Shown here: positions 1 through 6,919 of the stretch, in pieces
Numbering within the stretch: position 1 is the first letter of the stretch
Layout: each line of letters starts with the position of its first letter
DNA from: Hominisplanchenecus_A murintestinalis
GTDB lineage: Bacteria; Bacillota; Clostridia; Lachnospirales; Lachnospiraceae
DNA length: 34,492 nucleotides
NCBI RefSeq assembly: GCF_943193015.1
Contig: NZ_CALPCM010000030.1
Location: forward strand, 1-34,492
Direction of reading: 5' to 3'
Position numbers and translations under genes: made by a program
The notes under the pieces: generated by a model
What the model was told of the DNA's origin: nothing
What the model saw: only the letters and a program-made list of their open reading frames with translations
Database searches by the model: none

Positions 1-542
1 TAATTTGCTTTGCCGCCCTGTACTTTATTCAAGTGTCCGACAAGGATAACGGCGCACCCATATTTTTCTGCTACCCGTCCTAACTGCGAAAGGACATTGC
101 GGACTTCGTTTGCCCTGTTCATATCAATTTGGGAGCCGATATACGCTTGTACGGGGTCTAAAATAATTACCTTTGCGCCCGTTTCAATAATTGCCTGTTC
201 AATTCTTTCATCAAGCATTGAGAGTGCAGCTTCCGACTCGTCAATCACCTTGATTTGCGTACAGTCTGCATTGGCTGCAAGCAGACGGGGCTTAATTGTA
301 TCGCCAAGTCCATCCTCTGCGGTTTGGTAAATAATTCTTATCGGCTCACGCTCCGTATCATCACAAGGCAGTTTATCTCCCCTTGATAAGATAGCAGCTA
401 ACTGTAAAATCATCATTGTCTTTCCATCGCCGGGGTCTCCGTGGACAATGGTTATCTTTCCATAAGGAATATACGGATACCAAAGCCACCCGACCTCGGT
501 TGCAGGTATCTCGTCCATGTTCAAAATTTTAAGTTCAGCCAT
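1..542 (-). CDS. AAA family ATPase (RepA/DnaB-like), 3' end outside window
   Basis: The gene starts at ATG 540-542 behind an AAGGCGG ribosome binding site and runs off the left edge; about 180 residues are visible. A Walker A motif GDPGDGKT sits near residues 35-42, a Walker B-like LDPVQAYIG follows later, and a GHLNK segment lies near the edge. This is the RecA-like fold of RepA/primase-helicase ATPases found in plasmids and integrative elements. It probably supports replication of the excised element as a hexameric helicase. It lies downstream of the mobC-like gene and a conserved hairpin. It could also be a regulator-type ATPase, because the C-terminal half is not visible. Confidence 0.75.
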   Translation of the reverse strand, partial: MAELKILNMDEIPATEVGWLWYPYIPYGKITIVHGDPGDGKTMMILQLAAILSRGDKLPCDDTEREPIRIIYQTAEDGLGDTIKPRLLAANADCTQIKVIDESEAALSMLDERIEQAIIETGAKVIILDPVQAYIGSQIDMNRANEVRNVLSQLGRVAEKYGCAVILVGHLNKVQGGKAN

Positions 543-620
543 TGCATCCACCGCCTTTTTCTACAATAATATTGAATTTTGCGGTTTTTAGGGTTATACT
601 GTTATTATTACATTTTTGAA

Positions 621-664
621 TTGGCTGCCTTTCATCTGCGCCAACAGATGAGCCAAAGGCAGTC
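621..664. repeat. Hairpin with CGCCAA loop, candidate oriT
   Basis: In the 131-bp gap between the ATPase and mobC-like genes, CATCTG (633-638) and CAGATG (645-650) form a stem around the loop CGCCAA (639-644). Outer pairs TTGGCT/AGCCAA or CTGCCTTT/AAAGGCAG can extend it. Element 2 has a different stem with the same six-base loop at the same place, just after its mobC-like gene. An origin of transfer is inferred from this position and conservation. No T-run follows, so a terminator is unlikely. Confidence 0.5.
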
Positions 665-673
665 ATTTCTTTT

Positions 674-1009
674 TTATTTTCCATTTTCATCTTCTCCTTT
701 CAGACCGCCGAGGATAACGCCAATCAGTTCGATTGTGTCAAGCAGTTCTTCATTTACGCCCCCGCCTGCTTCAATTCTCTGTAATTCTGCAAGGACAGCG
801 GCAAGCTCGTTGCGGAGAGCCTTATACACCCTCGGATTGCCCTGCACGACCACATCTTGGCACAAAAGCCGCCTTGTGATATAGTCCTGCTTGGTAAGCC
901 CCGAAAGCCGCACCGCTTTGTCAATCCGCTCATTTTCTTCAGGAGATACCCGAAAGGCGACGGTCTTGTTCCTCCAACGGTTGCAGTTGTCTAAATTCTT
1001 TGCCGACAT
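674..1009 (-). CDS. MobC-like relaxosome accessory protein (ribbon-helix-helix)
   Basis: A 111-residue protein with an N-terminal segment of ribbon-helix-helix type (KTVAFRVSPEENERID, residues 15-30), followed by a helical region with SGLTKQDYI. This resembles MobC-type mobilization proteins, which bind oriT and help the relaxase. It begins one base after the integrase stop, so the two are probably co-transcribed. Element 2 encodes a related 111-residue protein in the identical position. A hairpin lies just downstream. It could instead be a DNA-binding regulator; no relaxase of element 1 is visible to settle this. Confidence 0.65.
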   Translation of the reverse strand: MSAKNLDNCNRWRNKTVAFRVSPEENERIDKAVRLSGLTKQDYITRRLLCQDVVVQGNPRVYKALRNELAAVLAELQRIEAGGGVNEELLDTIELIGVILGGLKGEDENGK

Positions 1010-1010
1010 A

Positions 1011-2090
1011 TCAAAAATCCCCCTTCCCTAAATCGTCAAGCCTGTCTGCCATCTCTGTCTGCTTTGATGGAAACAAATGTGCATAGCGGTAAGTGATTTC
1101 AATGCTCTCATGCCCCACACGGTCAGCAATCGCCACCGCCGAGAACCCCATGTCAATCAGCAAGCTGATGTGGCTGTGGCGTAAATCGTGAATCCGTATG
1201 CGTTTCACCCCTGCGGCTTTTGCGCCCCTGTCCATCTCGTGATGGAGATAGCTTTTTGTTACCGTGAAAATGCGGTCTTTCTTCTTTAAGCCGTACAACA
1301 TACCGATATATTCCTGCATTTCCTCACAGAGAAACTTCGGCATTTTAATTGTGCGGTTGCTCTTTTTCGTTTTCGGAGAAGTAATCACATCTTCGCCGTG
1401 CAGACGCTGATAGGATTTGTTAATCGTGACTGTTTCCTTATCAAAATTGAAATCAGCGGCGGTCAGGGCTAATAATTCGCCCTCTCGGATTCCGCACCAG
1501 TAAAGCATCTGGAACGCATAATAGGAAACTGGCTTGTCCATCATTTCATCCGCAAACTTCTTATATTCCTCTTTCGTCCAGAACAGCATTTCCTTGTGTT
1601 CCTCGCTCCCCATGTTCCCCGCCTTTGCCGCAGGGTTGGAGCGGAGGTCGTAATACCTCACCGCATGGTTGAAGATAGCGGAAAGCTGGTTGTGGACGGT
1701 TTTCAGATACGTCTGCGAATAGGGATTGCGCTTTTCGTCACGGTAGGCAAGCAGTTCATTCTGCCATGCGATGATTTCCTTTGTGCCAATCTCACTAATT
1801 TTCATTTTCCCAAAGAACGGGAGAATCTTCGTCCGAATGATATGCTCCTTTGTCAGCCAAGTGTTTTCTTTCAGTCGGTTCTTGACATCATTCGCATAAA
1901 GCTCCGTAAAGGCTTCAAAGTCCATATCAAGGTCAGCAGAATTTTGTAACTGGAACTTCCGTTCCCACTCCTGCGCTTCACGTTTTGTAGCAAATCCACG
2001 CTTACACTTCTGTTTATGCTCCCCTTTCCAGTTTACATACCTTGCCATCACATACCATGTGCCGTTGCCCTCGTTCTTAAATACTGGCAT
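1011..2090 (-). CDS. int: Tyrosine recombinase integrase of element 1
   Basis: A 359-residue phage/ICE-type integrase that catalyses site-specific integration and excision. It has an N-terminal arm-binding AP2-like region (GTWYVMARY, residues 10-18), a core-binding SAM-like domain, and a C-terminal catalytic domain. The active-site arginine is in WCGIREGELLAL, the HxxR box is IHDLRHSHISLL, a histidine is in VGHESIEIT, and the tyrosine follows in YRYAHLF. It starts directly after the excisionase stop (TAAATG), so translation is probably coupled. Its length matches the element 2 integrase, to which it is clearly related. The arm sites are probably 3147-3166, and the target is inferred to be the guaA 3' end. 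Confidence 0.95.
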   Translation of the reverse strand: MPVFKNEGNGTWYVMARYVNWKGEHKQKCKRGFATKREAQEWERKFQLQNSADLDMDFEAFTELYANDVKNRLKENTWLTKEHIIRTKILPFFGKMKISEIGTKEIIAWQNELLAYRDEKRNPYSQTYLKTVHNQLSAIFNHAVRYYDLRSNPAAKAGNMGSEEHKEMLFWTKEEYKKFADEMMDKPVSYYAFQMLYWCGIREGELLALTAADFNFDKETVTINKSYQRLHGEDVITSPKTKKSNRTIKMPKFLCEEMQEYIGMLYGLKKKDRIFTVTKSYLHHEMDRGAKAAGVKRIRIHDLRHSHISLLIDMGFSAVAIADRVGHESIEITYRYAHLFPSKQTEMADRLDDLGKGDF

Positions 2091-2291
2091 TTAATCCATC
2101 TCCTTTCCCTGTTTTTCTCCTGCCCCGTAAAACCTTTCTTGGAAATACTGGCGGTTTACTCTCCCTGCAATCGTGATAAACCCCTGTTGCTTTAGCTCGT
2201 CATTCAGTTTCTTGATAAGCTTGTAAGCGTAAGGCTTTGATACAGAAAGCTCCTGCGCCACCTCGTCCACACGGATAAATTTGTTGTCCAT
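2091..2291 (-). CDS. xis: Excisionase-like winged-helix protein of element 1
   Basis: A 66-residue basic protein with a MerR/excisionase-type helix-turn-helix (VDEVAQELSVSKPYAYKLIK, residues 8-27). A short winged segment containing GFITIAGRVN and a tail YFQERFYG follow. It is very similar in layout to the 64-residue protein 15489-15683. It is the first gene of the int operon and abuts the integrase. In this family such proteins bend DNA at the att sites to favour excision. A sigma-70 promoter and a palindromic operator lie just upstream. Confidence 0.8.
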   Translation of the reverse strand: MDNKFIRVDEVAQELSVSKPYAYKLIKKLNDELKQQGFITIAGRVNRQYFQERFYGAGEKQGKEMD

Positions 2292-2309
2292 ATAACTTCT
2301 CCTTTCTCG

Positions 2310-2359
2310 TTAAGCGTTTTTGCTTAATACATAATACTAAACATTTTTGCTACTGTCAA
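2310..2359 (-). promoter_or_regulatory. Promoter and operator of the xis-int operon, element 1
   Basis: On the minus strand, TTGACA (2354-2359) and TATTAT (2331-2336) are separated by 17 bp, a near-consensus sigma-70 promoter. Just downstream lies the palindrome TTAAGC-N6-GCTTAA (2310-2327), a likely operator for the divergent XRE repressor. The role is inferred from position. Confidence 0.65.
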
Positions 2360-2402
2360 TAGGTTTGCAAAAAAATATTAAACTTTTTTGTTTCGTTTAT
2401 TC

Positions 2403-2432
2403 TTGACTTTTTCTAAGCATATATGCTATACT
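2403..2432 (+). promoter_or_regulatory. Promoter of the element 1 repressor gene
   Basis: TTGACT (2403-2408) and TATACT (2427-2432) with an 18-bp spacer lie 34 bp before the repressor start. An AAGGAG ribosome binding site precedes ATG 2466. The spacer contains the dyad GCATATATGC, a possible autoregulatory site. Confidence 0.6.
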
Positions 2433-2465
2433 CCTTATAAACATACGAACAAGGAGTGAAACACT

Positions 2466-2996
2466 ATGGCAATTGGCGAAAGAATACATTTTTTCCGCAT
2501 CATGCGGGGCATGACACAGAAATACCTTGGTATGCTTGTCGGTTTTCCCGAACGGAGCGCAGACGTGCGTCTGGCACAGTACGAAACAGGCTCTCGTAAG
2601 CCAAAAGCAGAGCTTACTGCTGCACTGGCACAGGCTTTGGACGTTGCACCGCAAGCACTGGACATACCCGACATTGACAGCTACATCGGGCTTATGCACA
2701 CCTTATTTACCCTAGAGGACATTTACGGTCTTACCGTCAGTGAATCAGACGGTGAAATCTGCTTAAAAGTCAACAAAGACAAAAATAAGGATGCCACCGA
2801 ACTGCTGAAAATGCTCTGCGCTTGGAAAGAGCAGGCGGACAAACTCTCTGCCAAGGAAATCAGCAGGGAAGATTACGACCAGTGGCGGTACAATTACCCG
2901 AAGTTTGACACCACGCAGCATTGGGCGGAAGTCCCCTCTAAGGAATTGAGCAATGTCTTAGTCGAATCATTTAAAGACAAACTAAAAACTGATTGA
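2466..2996 (+). CDS. XRE-family repressor of element 1
   Basis: A 176-residue protein with an N-terminal XRE helix-turn-helix (GERIHFFRIMRGMTQKYLGM, residues 4-23, then QYETGSRKPKAELTAALAQA). A C-terminal region without a recognisable peptidase motif follows. It is divergent from xis-int, as in many ICE/phage lysogeny switches. It probably represses excision and transfer genes from the shared intergenic region. The 181-residue protein at 15883-16428 occupies the same position in element 2. Lack of an S24 peptidase domain argues against LexA-type self-cleavage. Confidence 0.85.
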   Translation: MAIGERIHFFRIMRGMTQKYLGMLVGFPERSADVRLAQYETGSRKPKAELTAALAQALDVAPQALDIPDIDSYIGLMHTLFTLEDIYGLTVSESDGEICLKVNKDKNKDATELLKMLCAWKEQADKLSAKEISREDYDQWRYNYPKFDTTQHWAEVPSKELSNVLVESFKDKLKTD

Positions 2997-3004
2997 CAAG
3001 CACG

Positions 3005-3052
3005 ACAAAAAACGCCCTTAGCCATGAGTTCCTACCCACAGCTAAGGGCGTT
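3005..3052 (-). terminator. Intrinsic terminator at the right end of element 1
   Basis: A perfect 12-bp stem AACGCCCTTAGC (3011-3022) / GCTAAGGGCGTT (3041-3052) with an 18-nt loop. A T-run follows on the minus strand (complement of the A-run 3007-3012), so it stops leftward transcription. It lies just after the repressor stop and may also protect that gene from antisense reading. Confidence 0.7.
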
Positions 3053-3146
3053 ATAATATGGATTTATTTCAGCCATCCAAACCTCTTACAAATCATTCTG
3101 CCACCTGTAAACCATCAGACACCAAGAATAATCGCACTCAAACGAC

Positions 3147-3166
3147 TGTTATCAATTTGTTATCAA
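3147..3166. repeat. Arm-type integrase site of element 1 (paired repeat)
   Basis: Two direct copies of TGTTATCAA (3147-3155, 3158-3166) with an 11-bp period, 82 bp from the core at 3229. Element 2 has TGTACCCAA copies with the same period and distance. Binding by the integrase N-terminal domain is inferred. Confidence 0.6.
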
Positions 3167-3228
3167 AAGACCTTTTGAAATGCCGCAACCCCGCATAAAC
3201 ACTGGATTCACTAAGCATTTTTGTTTAT

Positions 3229-3236
3229 TCGAACTC
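3229..3236. other. att: Attachment core at the element 1 / element 2 junction
   Basis: TCGAACTC, identical to 17549-17556 at the end of guaA. Read on the minus strand it gives AAA GAG TTC GAA TAA, that is K-E-F-E-stop, so recombination with guaA (I-E-F-E-stop) would keep the protein end intact. The exact core length is unknown. Confidence 0.6.
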
Positions 3237-3338
3237 TTTTTCCTATCCATTGCAAGTCCTGTTTTACATTACTTTTTCTCGCAAAACCGTATCATTTTGA
3301 TGCGTTTTTGTTGCACGTTTATATGGTTTCAAAGCTGG

Positions 3339-3358
3339 TGTACCCAAATTGTACCCAA
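3339..3358. repeat. Left arm-type integrase site of element 2
   Basis: Two copies of TGTACCCAA (3339-3347 and 3350-3358) with an 11-bp period, about 103 bp inside the left core. The same repeat occurs at the right end (17466-17474, with a degenerate second copy 17477-17485) in the same orientation. Confidence 0.65.
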
Positions 3359-3419
3359 GAAGAAATTTTGCCAAAAGTTGCGACGTGTCACAACTTTTTA
3401 AAGAAATCCATGTTATCAC

Positions 3420-3506
3420 AATTGGCTACACAGTGTGTAGCCAATTCACGTTTTTCTTTGCATCATGACCGCATCATAACCATTTTGGTCATGATATGGT
3501 CATGAA
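3420..3506. repeat. Inverted and direct repeats at the left end of element 2
   Basis: A 12-bp perfect inverted repeat AATTGGCTACAC (3420-3431) / GTGTAGCCAATT (3435-3446) has a 3-nt loop and is followed by a short T-rich run. Then ATCATGACC (3462-3470), GGTCATGAT (3487-3495) and GGTCATGAA (3498-3506) form inverted plus direct copies of an 8-bp word. The hairpin could be a terminator for rightward reading. The GGTCATGA sites could bind an accessory recombination or regulatory protein. No gene is seen from 3053 to 3499. Confidence 0.5.
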
Positions 3507-3689
3507 CTTAATTCCGAAAAATATTTTTGATTTTTACTTTTTAGCCTATCTAGCAATGACATTTTTAATTTACCTTCTTTTACCAATGTGTTTAAATACT
3601 TTCTTCTAAAACTTGTCCGACTATCTAATCCAATTTTTTCCATAATTTCCTGTATGGTTCTTGCTTCTTTACAAAAAATACAAAATCAT
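3500..3689 (-). pseudogene. Remnant of a C-terminal winged-helix domain (AlbA/ATP-binding regulator type)
   Basis: A minus-strand open frame of about 60 codons without a start codon, ending at TGA 3500-3502. It reads RTIQEIMEKIGLDSRTSFRR, then YLNTLVKEG and LKSKNQKY. This pattern matches the C-terminal winged helix that ends many AlbA-type ATP-binding transcriptional regulators and Fic-like proteins in Clostridia. The rest of the gene is missing, so this is debris next to the restriction-modification cassette. Family assignment is from memory of the motif and is moderate. Confidence 0.5.
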
Positions 3690-3749
3690 TATAGTCAGAT
3701 CATTATTAGCTTGGATGCTCTATAGTCTAACAAAAATTCTATCACTTTT

Positions 3750-4121
3750 TTAATTACGTCCAATCTCGTATCCTAGAGAAAACATATCCCGAATCAATTG
3801 AATATCATTAATTCTATATAAATATTCTCCTCGATATCCTCTTGTTTTCGTAACATTGATTGCAGAAGGAATGCCCGATTTATCATTAAAATACATTCTT
3901 AGTTCTAATCCCCATTTATTCGCATCATCCTGCAAAACTATTATACCATTTTCATCTTCATCAATGTGATGACCATATCTGCAATTGTATTCATCTATAA
4001 ATTTTTCAATTACGGACGGCCTTCCTTCCGCCTCAATAAACACCTCCTGCCCCGTTTCTTTAAAAAACTCCTCAATTTGCTTCGCAATACTCACAACATT
4101 ATCCTCCTTCGTTTTTTTCAT
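3750..4121 (-). CDS. Unrecognised protein, last gene of the restriction-modification operon
   Basis: A 123-residue acidic, soluble protein I do not recognise. It has an N-terminal helix (VSIAKQIEEFFKETGQ), a central segment with RYGHHIDEDENGIIVL, and a C-terminal RINDIQLIRDMFSLGYEIG. No catalytic motif or membrane segment is visible. Its ATG overlaps the stop of the PD-(D/E)XK gene by four bases (ATGA), so it is almost certainly translated together with it. A restriction accessory subunit is an inference from that coupling; an immunity or anti-restriction role is also possible. It is AT-rich like the rest of the operon. Confidence 0.7.
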   Translation of the reverse strand: MKKTKEDNVVSIAKQIEEFFKETGQEVFIEAEGRPSVIEKFIDEYNCRYGHHIDEDENGIIVLQDDANKWGLELRMYFNDKSGIPSAINVTKTRGYRGEYLYRINDIQLIRDMFSLGYEIGRN

Positions 4122-4594
4122 ATTTTAGGGATTATAGTGCTAAAATCTGGCATCTCTTTCTTTATATCCCATATGCCTACTTGCATTTTCTTTATCTTTT
4201 TACCATCACCAAAATCCAGTAGATCCTCTCTATTAAAACCTGCCAGCAATTTTTTCAATGATCCTAGGTTTTCTGATGTAAGCAACCAAGCTTCGTTAGG
4301 ATCTATTAATTTACAATAAGCCCATAGCTGACCCAAATCCCGAAGCGTCAATCTAGTTTTCTTCGCTTCTATAAAAAACAACTTAATACTATTCGCACGC
4401 TTCGCAATTCCCAATACATCAATCTGTATATCAACACCATTTGCCTGTTCTTTAACAATATTGAATTTTGCCAAAACTTTATCTAAGCGCTCACTATGTG
4501 AATCAATTACAATCACATCGTGCTTAGGATAATTATCATACAAATACTGCTTCAGCCATTTGCACATTGGTTCATAAAGCTCTTCCTCTTTCAT
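4118..4594 (-). CDS. PD-(D/E)XK-type nuclease, candidate restriction endonuclease subunit
   Basis: A 158-residue protein with the core of the PD-(D/E)XK nuclease fold. Asp is in GVDIQIDVLGI (residues 53-63), E-x-K is in FFIEAKK (E76, K78), and a RecB-like Q-x3-Y follows in LGQLWAY (Q89, Y93). The N-terminal helix begins ELYEPMCKWL. It lacks an obvious DNA-recognition domain of its own. Its start overlaps the LAGLIDADG-like gene (ATGA) and its end overlaps the 123-residue gene. In context it is the likely cutting activity of the restriction system. It is short for a stand-alone type II enzyme, which suggests a partner protein supplies specificity. Confidence 0.75.
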   Translation of the reverse strand: MKEEELYEPMCKWLKQYLYDNYPKHDVIVIDSHSERLDKVLAKFNIVKEQANGVDIQIDVLGIAKRANSIKLFFIEAKKTRLTLRDLGQLWAYCKLIDPNEAWLLTSENLGSLKKLLAGFNREDLLDFGDGKKIKKMQVGIWDIKKEMPDFSTIIPKI

Positions 4595-5493
4595 TCTCCT
4601 TCTCCATCTTCTTTATAACCCAAATCACCTGCAATTTCTTTCCATGAATCATAATGTTTTCCTCTAATCTCTTCCGGAATGGATTCATCATTCTCACCGG
4701 GATGTAATGGTTTTAATTTCTTTTTTCCGATCATCTCCCAATAATATCTATGTGTAACATCGGATACTTTTTTATGTTGCAATTTAATAAACAACACTTG
4801 TTGCTGTGCAAACTCTTCCAGAGCTTCATTTTTATGTATAACCGCAAATCCTATTGTTTTATACTCATTTGCCCATACTTTTACTTGATGTTCCTTTTTC
4901 CAAAAATCTTTCTTTCCTTCATTATATTTCTTTAGGTTCCCATCTCTCATATTCGGATGTCCCCAATCAATATTTTGAACTGGGATATCTACACTTTTAA
5001 GTAAGTTACAAAAATCCGTAACTAGGTTCCAGTTTTGTGGTATCTCAAAATAAACTCTATGCATCTCTTTATTAAAAAAATAATTTGATTTTCTTATATA
5101 TCCAGTTACATCAGCAAATCCTTTAATAAATTGCTTTCTTTCATCTAAAGTAAAATCAAATACCTCGGAGGCAATGCGCACATTATTATGAGATGTAGCC
5201 CCACCAATGTAACGAACTATTTCTCTTATTAAATAATCCTCATTAGGCTTTGAAAACGAAATGAAAGACACATTTACACTCTGACTAAATCTCAAACCTA
5301 TTCCCACAAGTGGTTCTATCACTTCTCTGATATCTGTTATACTAGCTTTCACATAAATACTAACATCTTTTTCAAACTCTGTTTCTAATTTTTTATGAGG
5401 AATTTCAATTACAATCGTTGTTTCATTTAATCCTCTCTGAATCTCTCCATTTCCTGTTATCATACCAAGCAAATAAGCCATTTCATTATTCAT
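4591..5493 (-). CDS. LAGLIDADG-like protein in the restriction-modification operon
   Basis: A 300-residue protein with two LAGLIDADG-like helices: MAYLLGMITGNGEI (residues 5-18) and KQFIKGFADVTGYI (120-133). Their spacing fits a monomeric two-repeat homing-endonuclease fold. At the position that normally holds the catalytic aspartate, motif 1 has Asn (N15) and motif 2 has Thr (T130), so strand cleavage by this protein is doubtful. The start is ATG 5491-5493 with a strong AAGGAG site, 17 bp after the adenine methyltransferase stop. A longer reading to 5595 would overlap that gene. It lies between the methyltransferases and the PD-(D/E)XK nuclease, and I infer a DNA-recognition or restriction role. 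Confidence 0.7.
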   Translation of the reverse strand: MNNEMAYLLGMITGNGEIQRGLNETTIVIEIPHKKLETEFEKDVSIYVKASITDIREVIEPLVGIGLRFSQSVNVSFISFSKPNEDYLIREIVRYIGGATSHNNVRIASEVFDFTLDERKQFIKGFADVTGYIRKSNYFFNKEMHRVYFEIPQNWNLVTDFCNLLKSVDIPVQNIDWGHPNMRDGNLKKYNEGKKDFWKKEHQVKVWANEYKTIGFAVIHKNEALEEFAQQQVLFIKLQHKKVSDVTHRYYWEMIGKKKLKPLHPGENDESIPEEIRGKHYDSWKEIAGDLGYKEDGEGE

Positions 5494-5509
5494 AGCTGGT
5501 CTCCTTCTA

Positions 5510-6919
5510 TTACGCTGAGCAAATTTCTTTACCATACCACTTACTCGCACTAATTTTGCGCATTTCATTTTCAATGTATTGCCGATCTTCTTCACTCAAC
5601 TTATAGATATCATATACTATCGCATTTAACGATTCATTTAGCTCAAACCATTCAGCACTCATATACTCTACTTCTTCCATCTTATTGACTATATTTACCA
5701 CATCATCCATAGCGATATTGTCTATAACTATCGGAATCTGATTTAAATATTTTGCATCAGTATGTATGGTAAGCCTTGAATTATTAAATTCAAAACGAAT
5801 AAGGAAATAGTTGCATACCCTTGAATGTAATAATCCTAAAATGTATTTACACAATTCCTCGCTTTCCATCTTAACTATAGTCACAGTTTCTCCTGACTTT
5901 AGATCTCCTGCAAAACTTGCTGTAATACCCGCTTCTGCGCTAAAAATATTCTGTATAAAAATCTGATTTCCTTTATTGGGAACATTCATGTTTTTAAATC
6001 CAAATTTTCTTATCTGCTTCCCCTTAACAGCATCACTCGACTTATCATGTCCACGACGTATATCTTCAACACATATTTTACCTAAACGATCATAGGAGAC
6101 TCTTAATTTATCATAAAGAGGCACCTCTTCTTCGCTTGTAAATACAATTATCTCATTGTTATAATACGATTGCAACACAGAGGAAAGTTTTTGAATTTCC
6201 CCTTTATCATATCTATAAAAAGTTACTTTATCATCTTTATTTGCAATGCAATTTTGAAAAGTGAGTACAATCTGCTCTCCTCTTACTGCCTTAAAATGTA
6301 TTCCTAATTCTATTACTGAAATAAGCCTTTTCTCCTTTAAGAGTTTCTCTCTAATTTTCTTATAGCAAGAAATATGCAAGAGATTTTTAGGTACAATTAC
6401 CGAAATAATCCCTGACTCCTTACATATTTCAAATGCTCTATAAAGTGCTGCTACAAACAGGTTGTTTCCAGATTCTTTTACAATGTTGCTAAAATCTGTA
6501 TCTGCTTCTAATGTTGTGTTACCGCTAATTGGTGCATACGGCGGGTTACCGATAACATAGTCAAATGGTTCTCTGTTTATGTATTTAAGTATTTGTTCCC
6601 CACTATTTCCCAAAGTATCTATACCTTTCACATTACGCATTTTAGTCAACTTTTTACATTGTAAAACAGCAGTTTCATCAAAATCACACCCAAAAATCCT
6701 TTCATAACCATGTGACTTTAAAGAATATAAAAAGCTACCAGTGCCACAACAAGGATCAATGATTGTTGACTTTTTGGGTATTTTCAAAAAATCTACGATA
6801 GCATTGGCTAGCTCTAAATCGGTATAAAAAATTCCGTTATCCTTTTTATATTTATCATCCAAAGAATTTTCATAAGCAATACTCCGAGTCGAAAATTCCA
6901 TATCTTTTAAATTATTCAT
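5510..6919 (-). CDS. N6-adenine DNA methyltransferase (gamma-type, Eco57I-like)
   Basis: A 469-residue S-adenosylmethionine-dependent DNA adenine methyltransferase. The N-terminal region has FYTDLELANAIVDF before motif I IDPCCGTGSF (residues 54-63). Catalytic motif IV NPPY is at 125-128. The C-terminal half (about 240-420) resembles a target recognition domain (RRGHDKSSDAVKGKQIRKFG; NNSRLTIHTDAKYL). The start at ATG 6917-6919 is chosen because GGGAG lies 7 bases upstream; it overlaps the end of the cytosine methyltransferase gene. It is expected to protect one strand or one half-site of the restriction target. A type IIG enzyme is unlikely because no nuclease domain is fused. Confidence 0.9.
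   Translation of the reverse strand: MNNLKDMEFSTRSIAYENSLDDKYKKDNGIFYTDLELANAIVDFLKIPKKSTIIDPCCGTGSFLYSLKSHGYERIFGCDFDETAVLQCKKLTKMRNVKGIDTLGNSGEQILKYINREPFDYVIGNPPYAPISGNTTLEADTDFSNIVKESGNNLFVAALYRAFEICKESGIISVIVPKNLLHISCYKKIREKLLKEKRLISVIELGIHFKAVRGEQIVLTFQNCIANKDDKVTFYRYDKGEIQKLSSVLQSYYNNEIIVFTSEEEVPLYDKLRVSYDRLGKICVEDIRRGHDKSSDAVKGKQIRKFGFKNMNVPNKGNQIFIQNIFSAEAGITASFAGDLKSGETVTIVKMESEELCKYILGLLHSRVCNYFLIRFEFNNSRLTIHTDAKYLNQIPIVIDNIAMDDVVNIVNKMEEVEYMSAEWFELNESLNAIVYDIYKLSEEDRQYIENEMRKISASKWYGKEICSA

Larger units (their letters stand above)
1..3236. mobile_element. Integrative element 1 (right part only)
   Basis: Right-hand part of an integrative, probably mobilizable element; its left end lies outside the window. 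It holds an AAA ATPase, a MobC-like protein, integrase, excisionase and a divergent XRE repressor. The right boundary is inferred from the core TCGAACTC (3229-3236), which is shared with the guaA 3' end, and from a paired arm-type repeat 82 bp inside it (3147-3166). The same gene order and the same core-to-arm distance recur in the neighbouring element. The repeats and genes are seen in the sequence; the boundary is inferred. Confidence 0.7.

Noticed and set aside
1596..1949. Plus-strand ORF inside the element 1 integrase
   Set aside because: Antisense shadow of the integrase coding sequence without a ribosome binding site.
2397..2699. Minus-strand ORF opposite the element 1 repressor
   Set aside because: It is a shadow of the XRE repressor frame, with Cys-rich unnatural composition and no ribosome binding site.
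3011..3052. Hairpin as part of an integrase core site
   Set aside because: The T-run on the minus strand makes a terminator the simpler reading, and no matching sequence occurs at the guaA junction.
4591..5493. Free-standing homing endonuclease of an intron or intein
   Set aside because: It has its own ribosome binding site within a continuous operon, does not interrupt any gene, and lacks the catalytic acids. No intron ends are visible.
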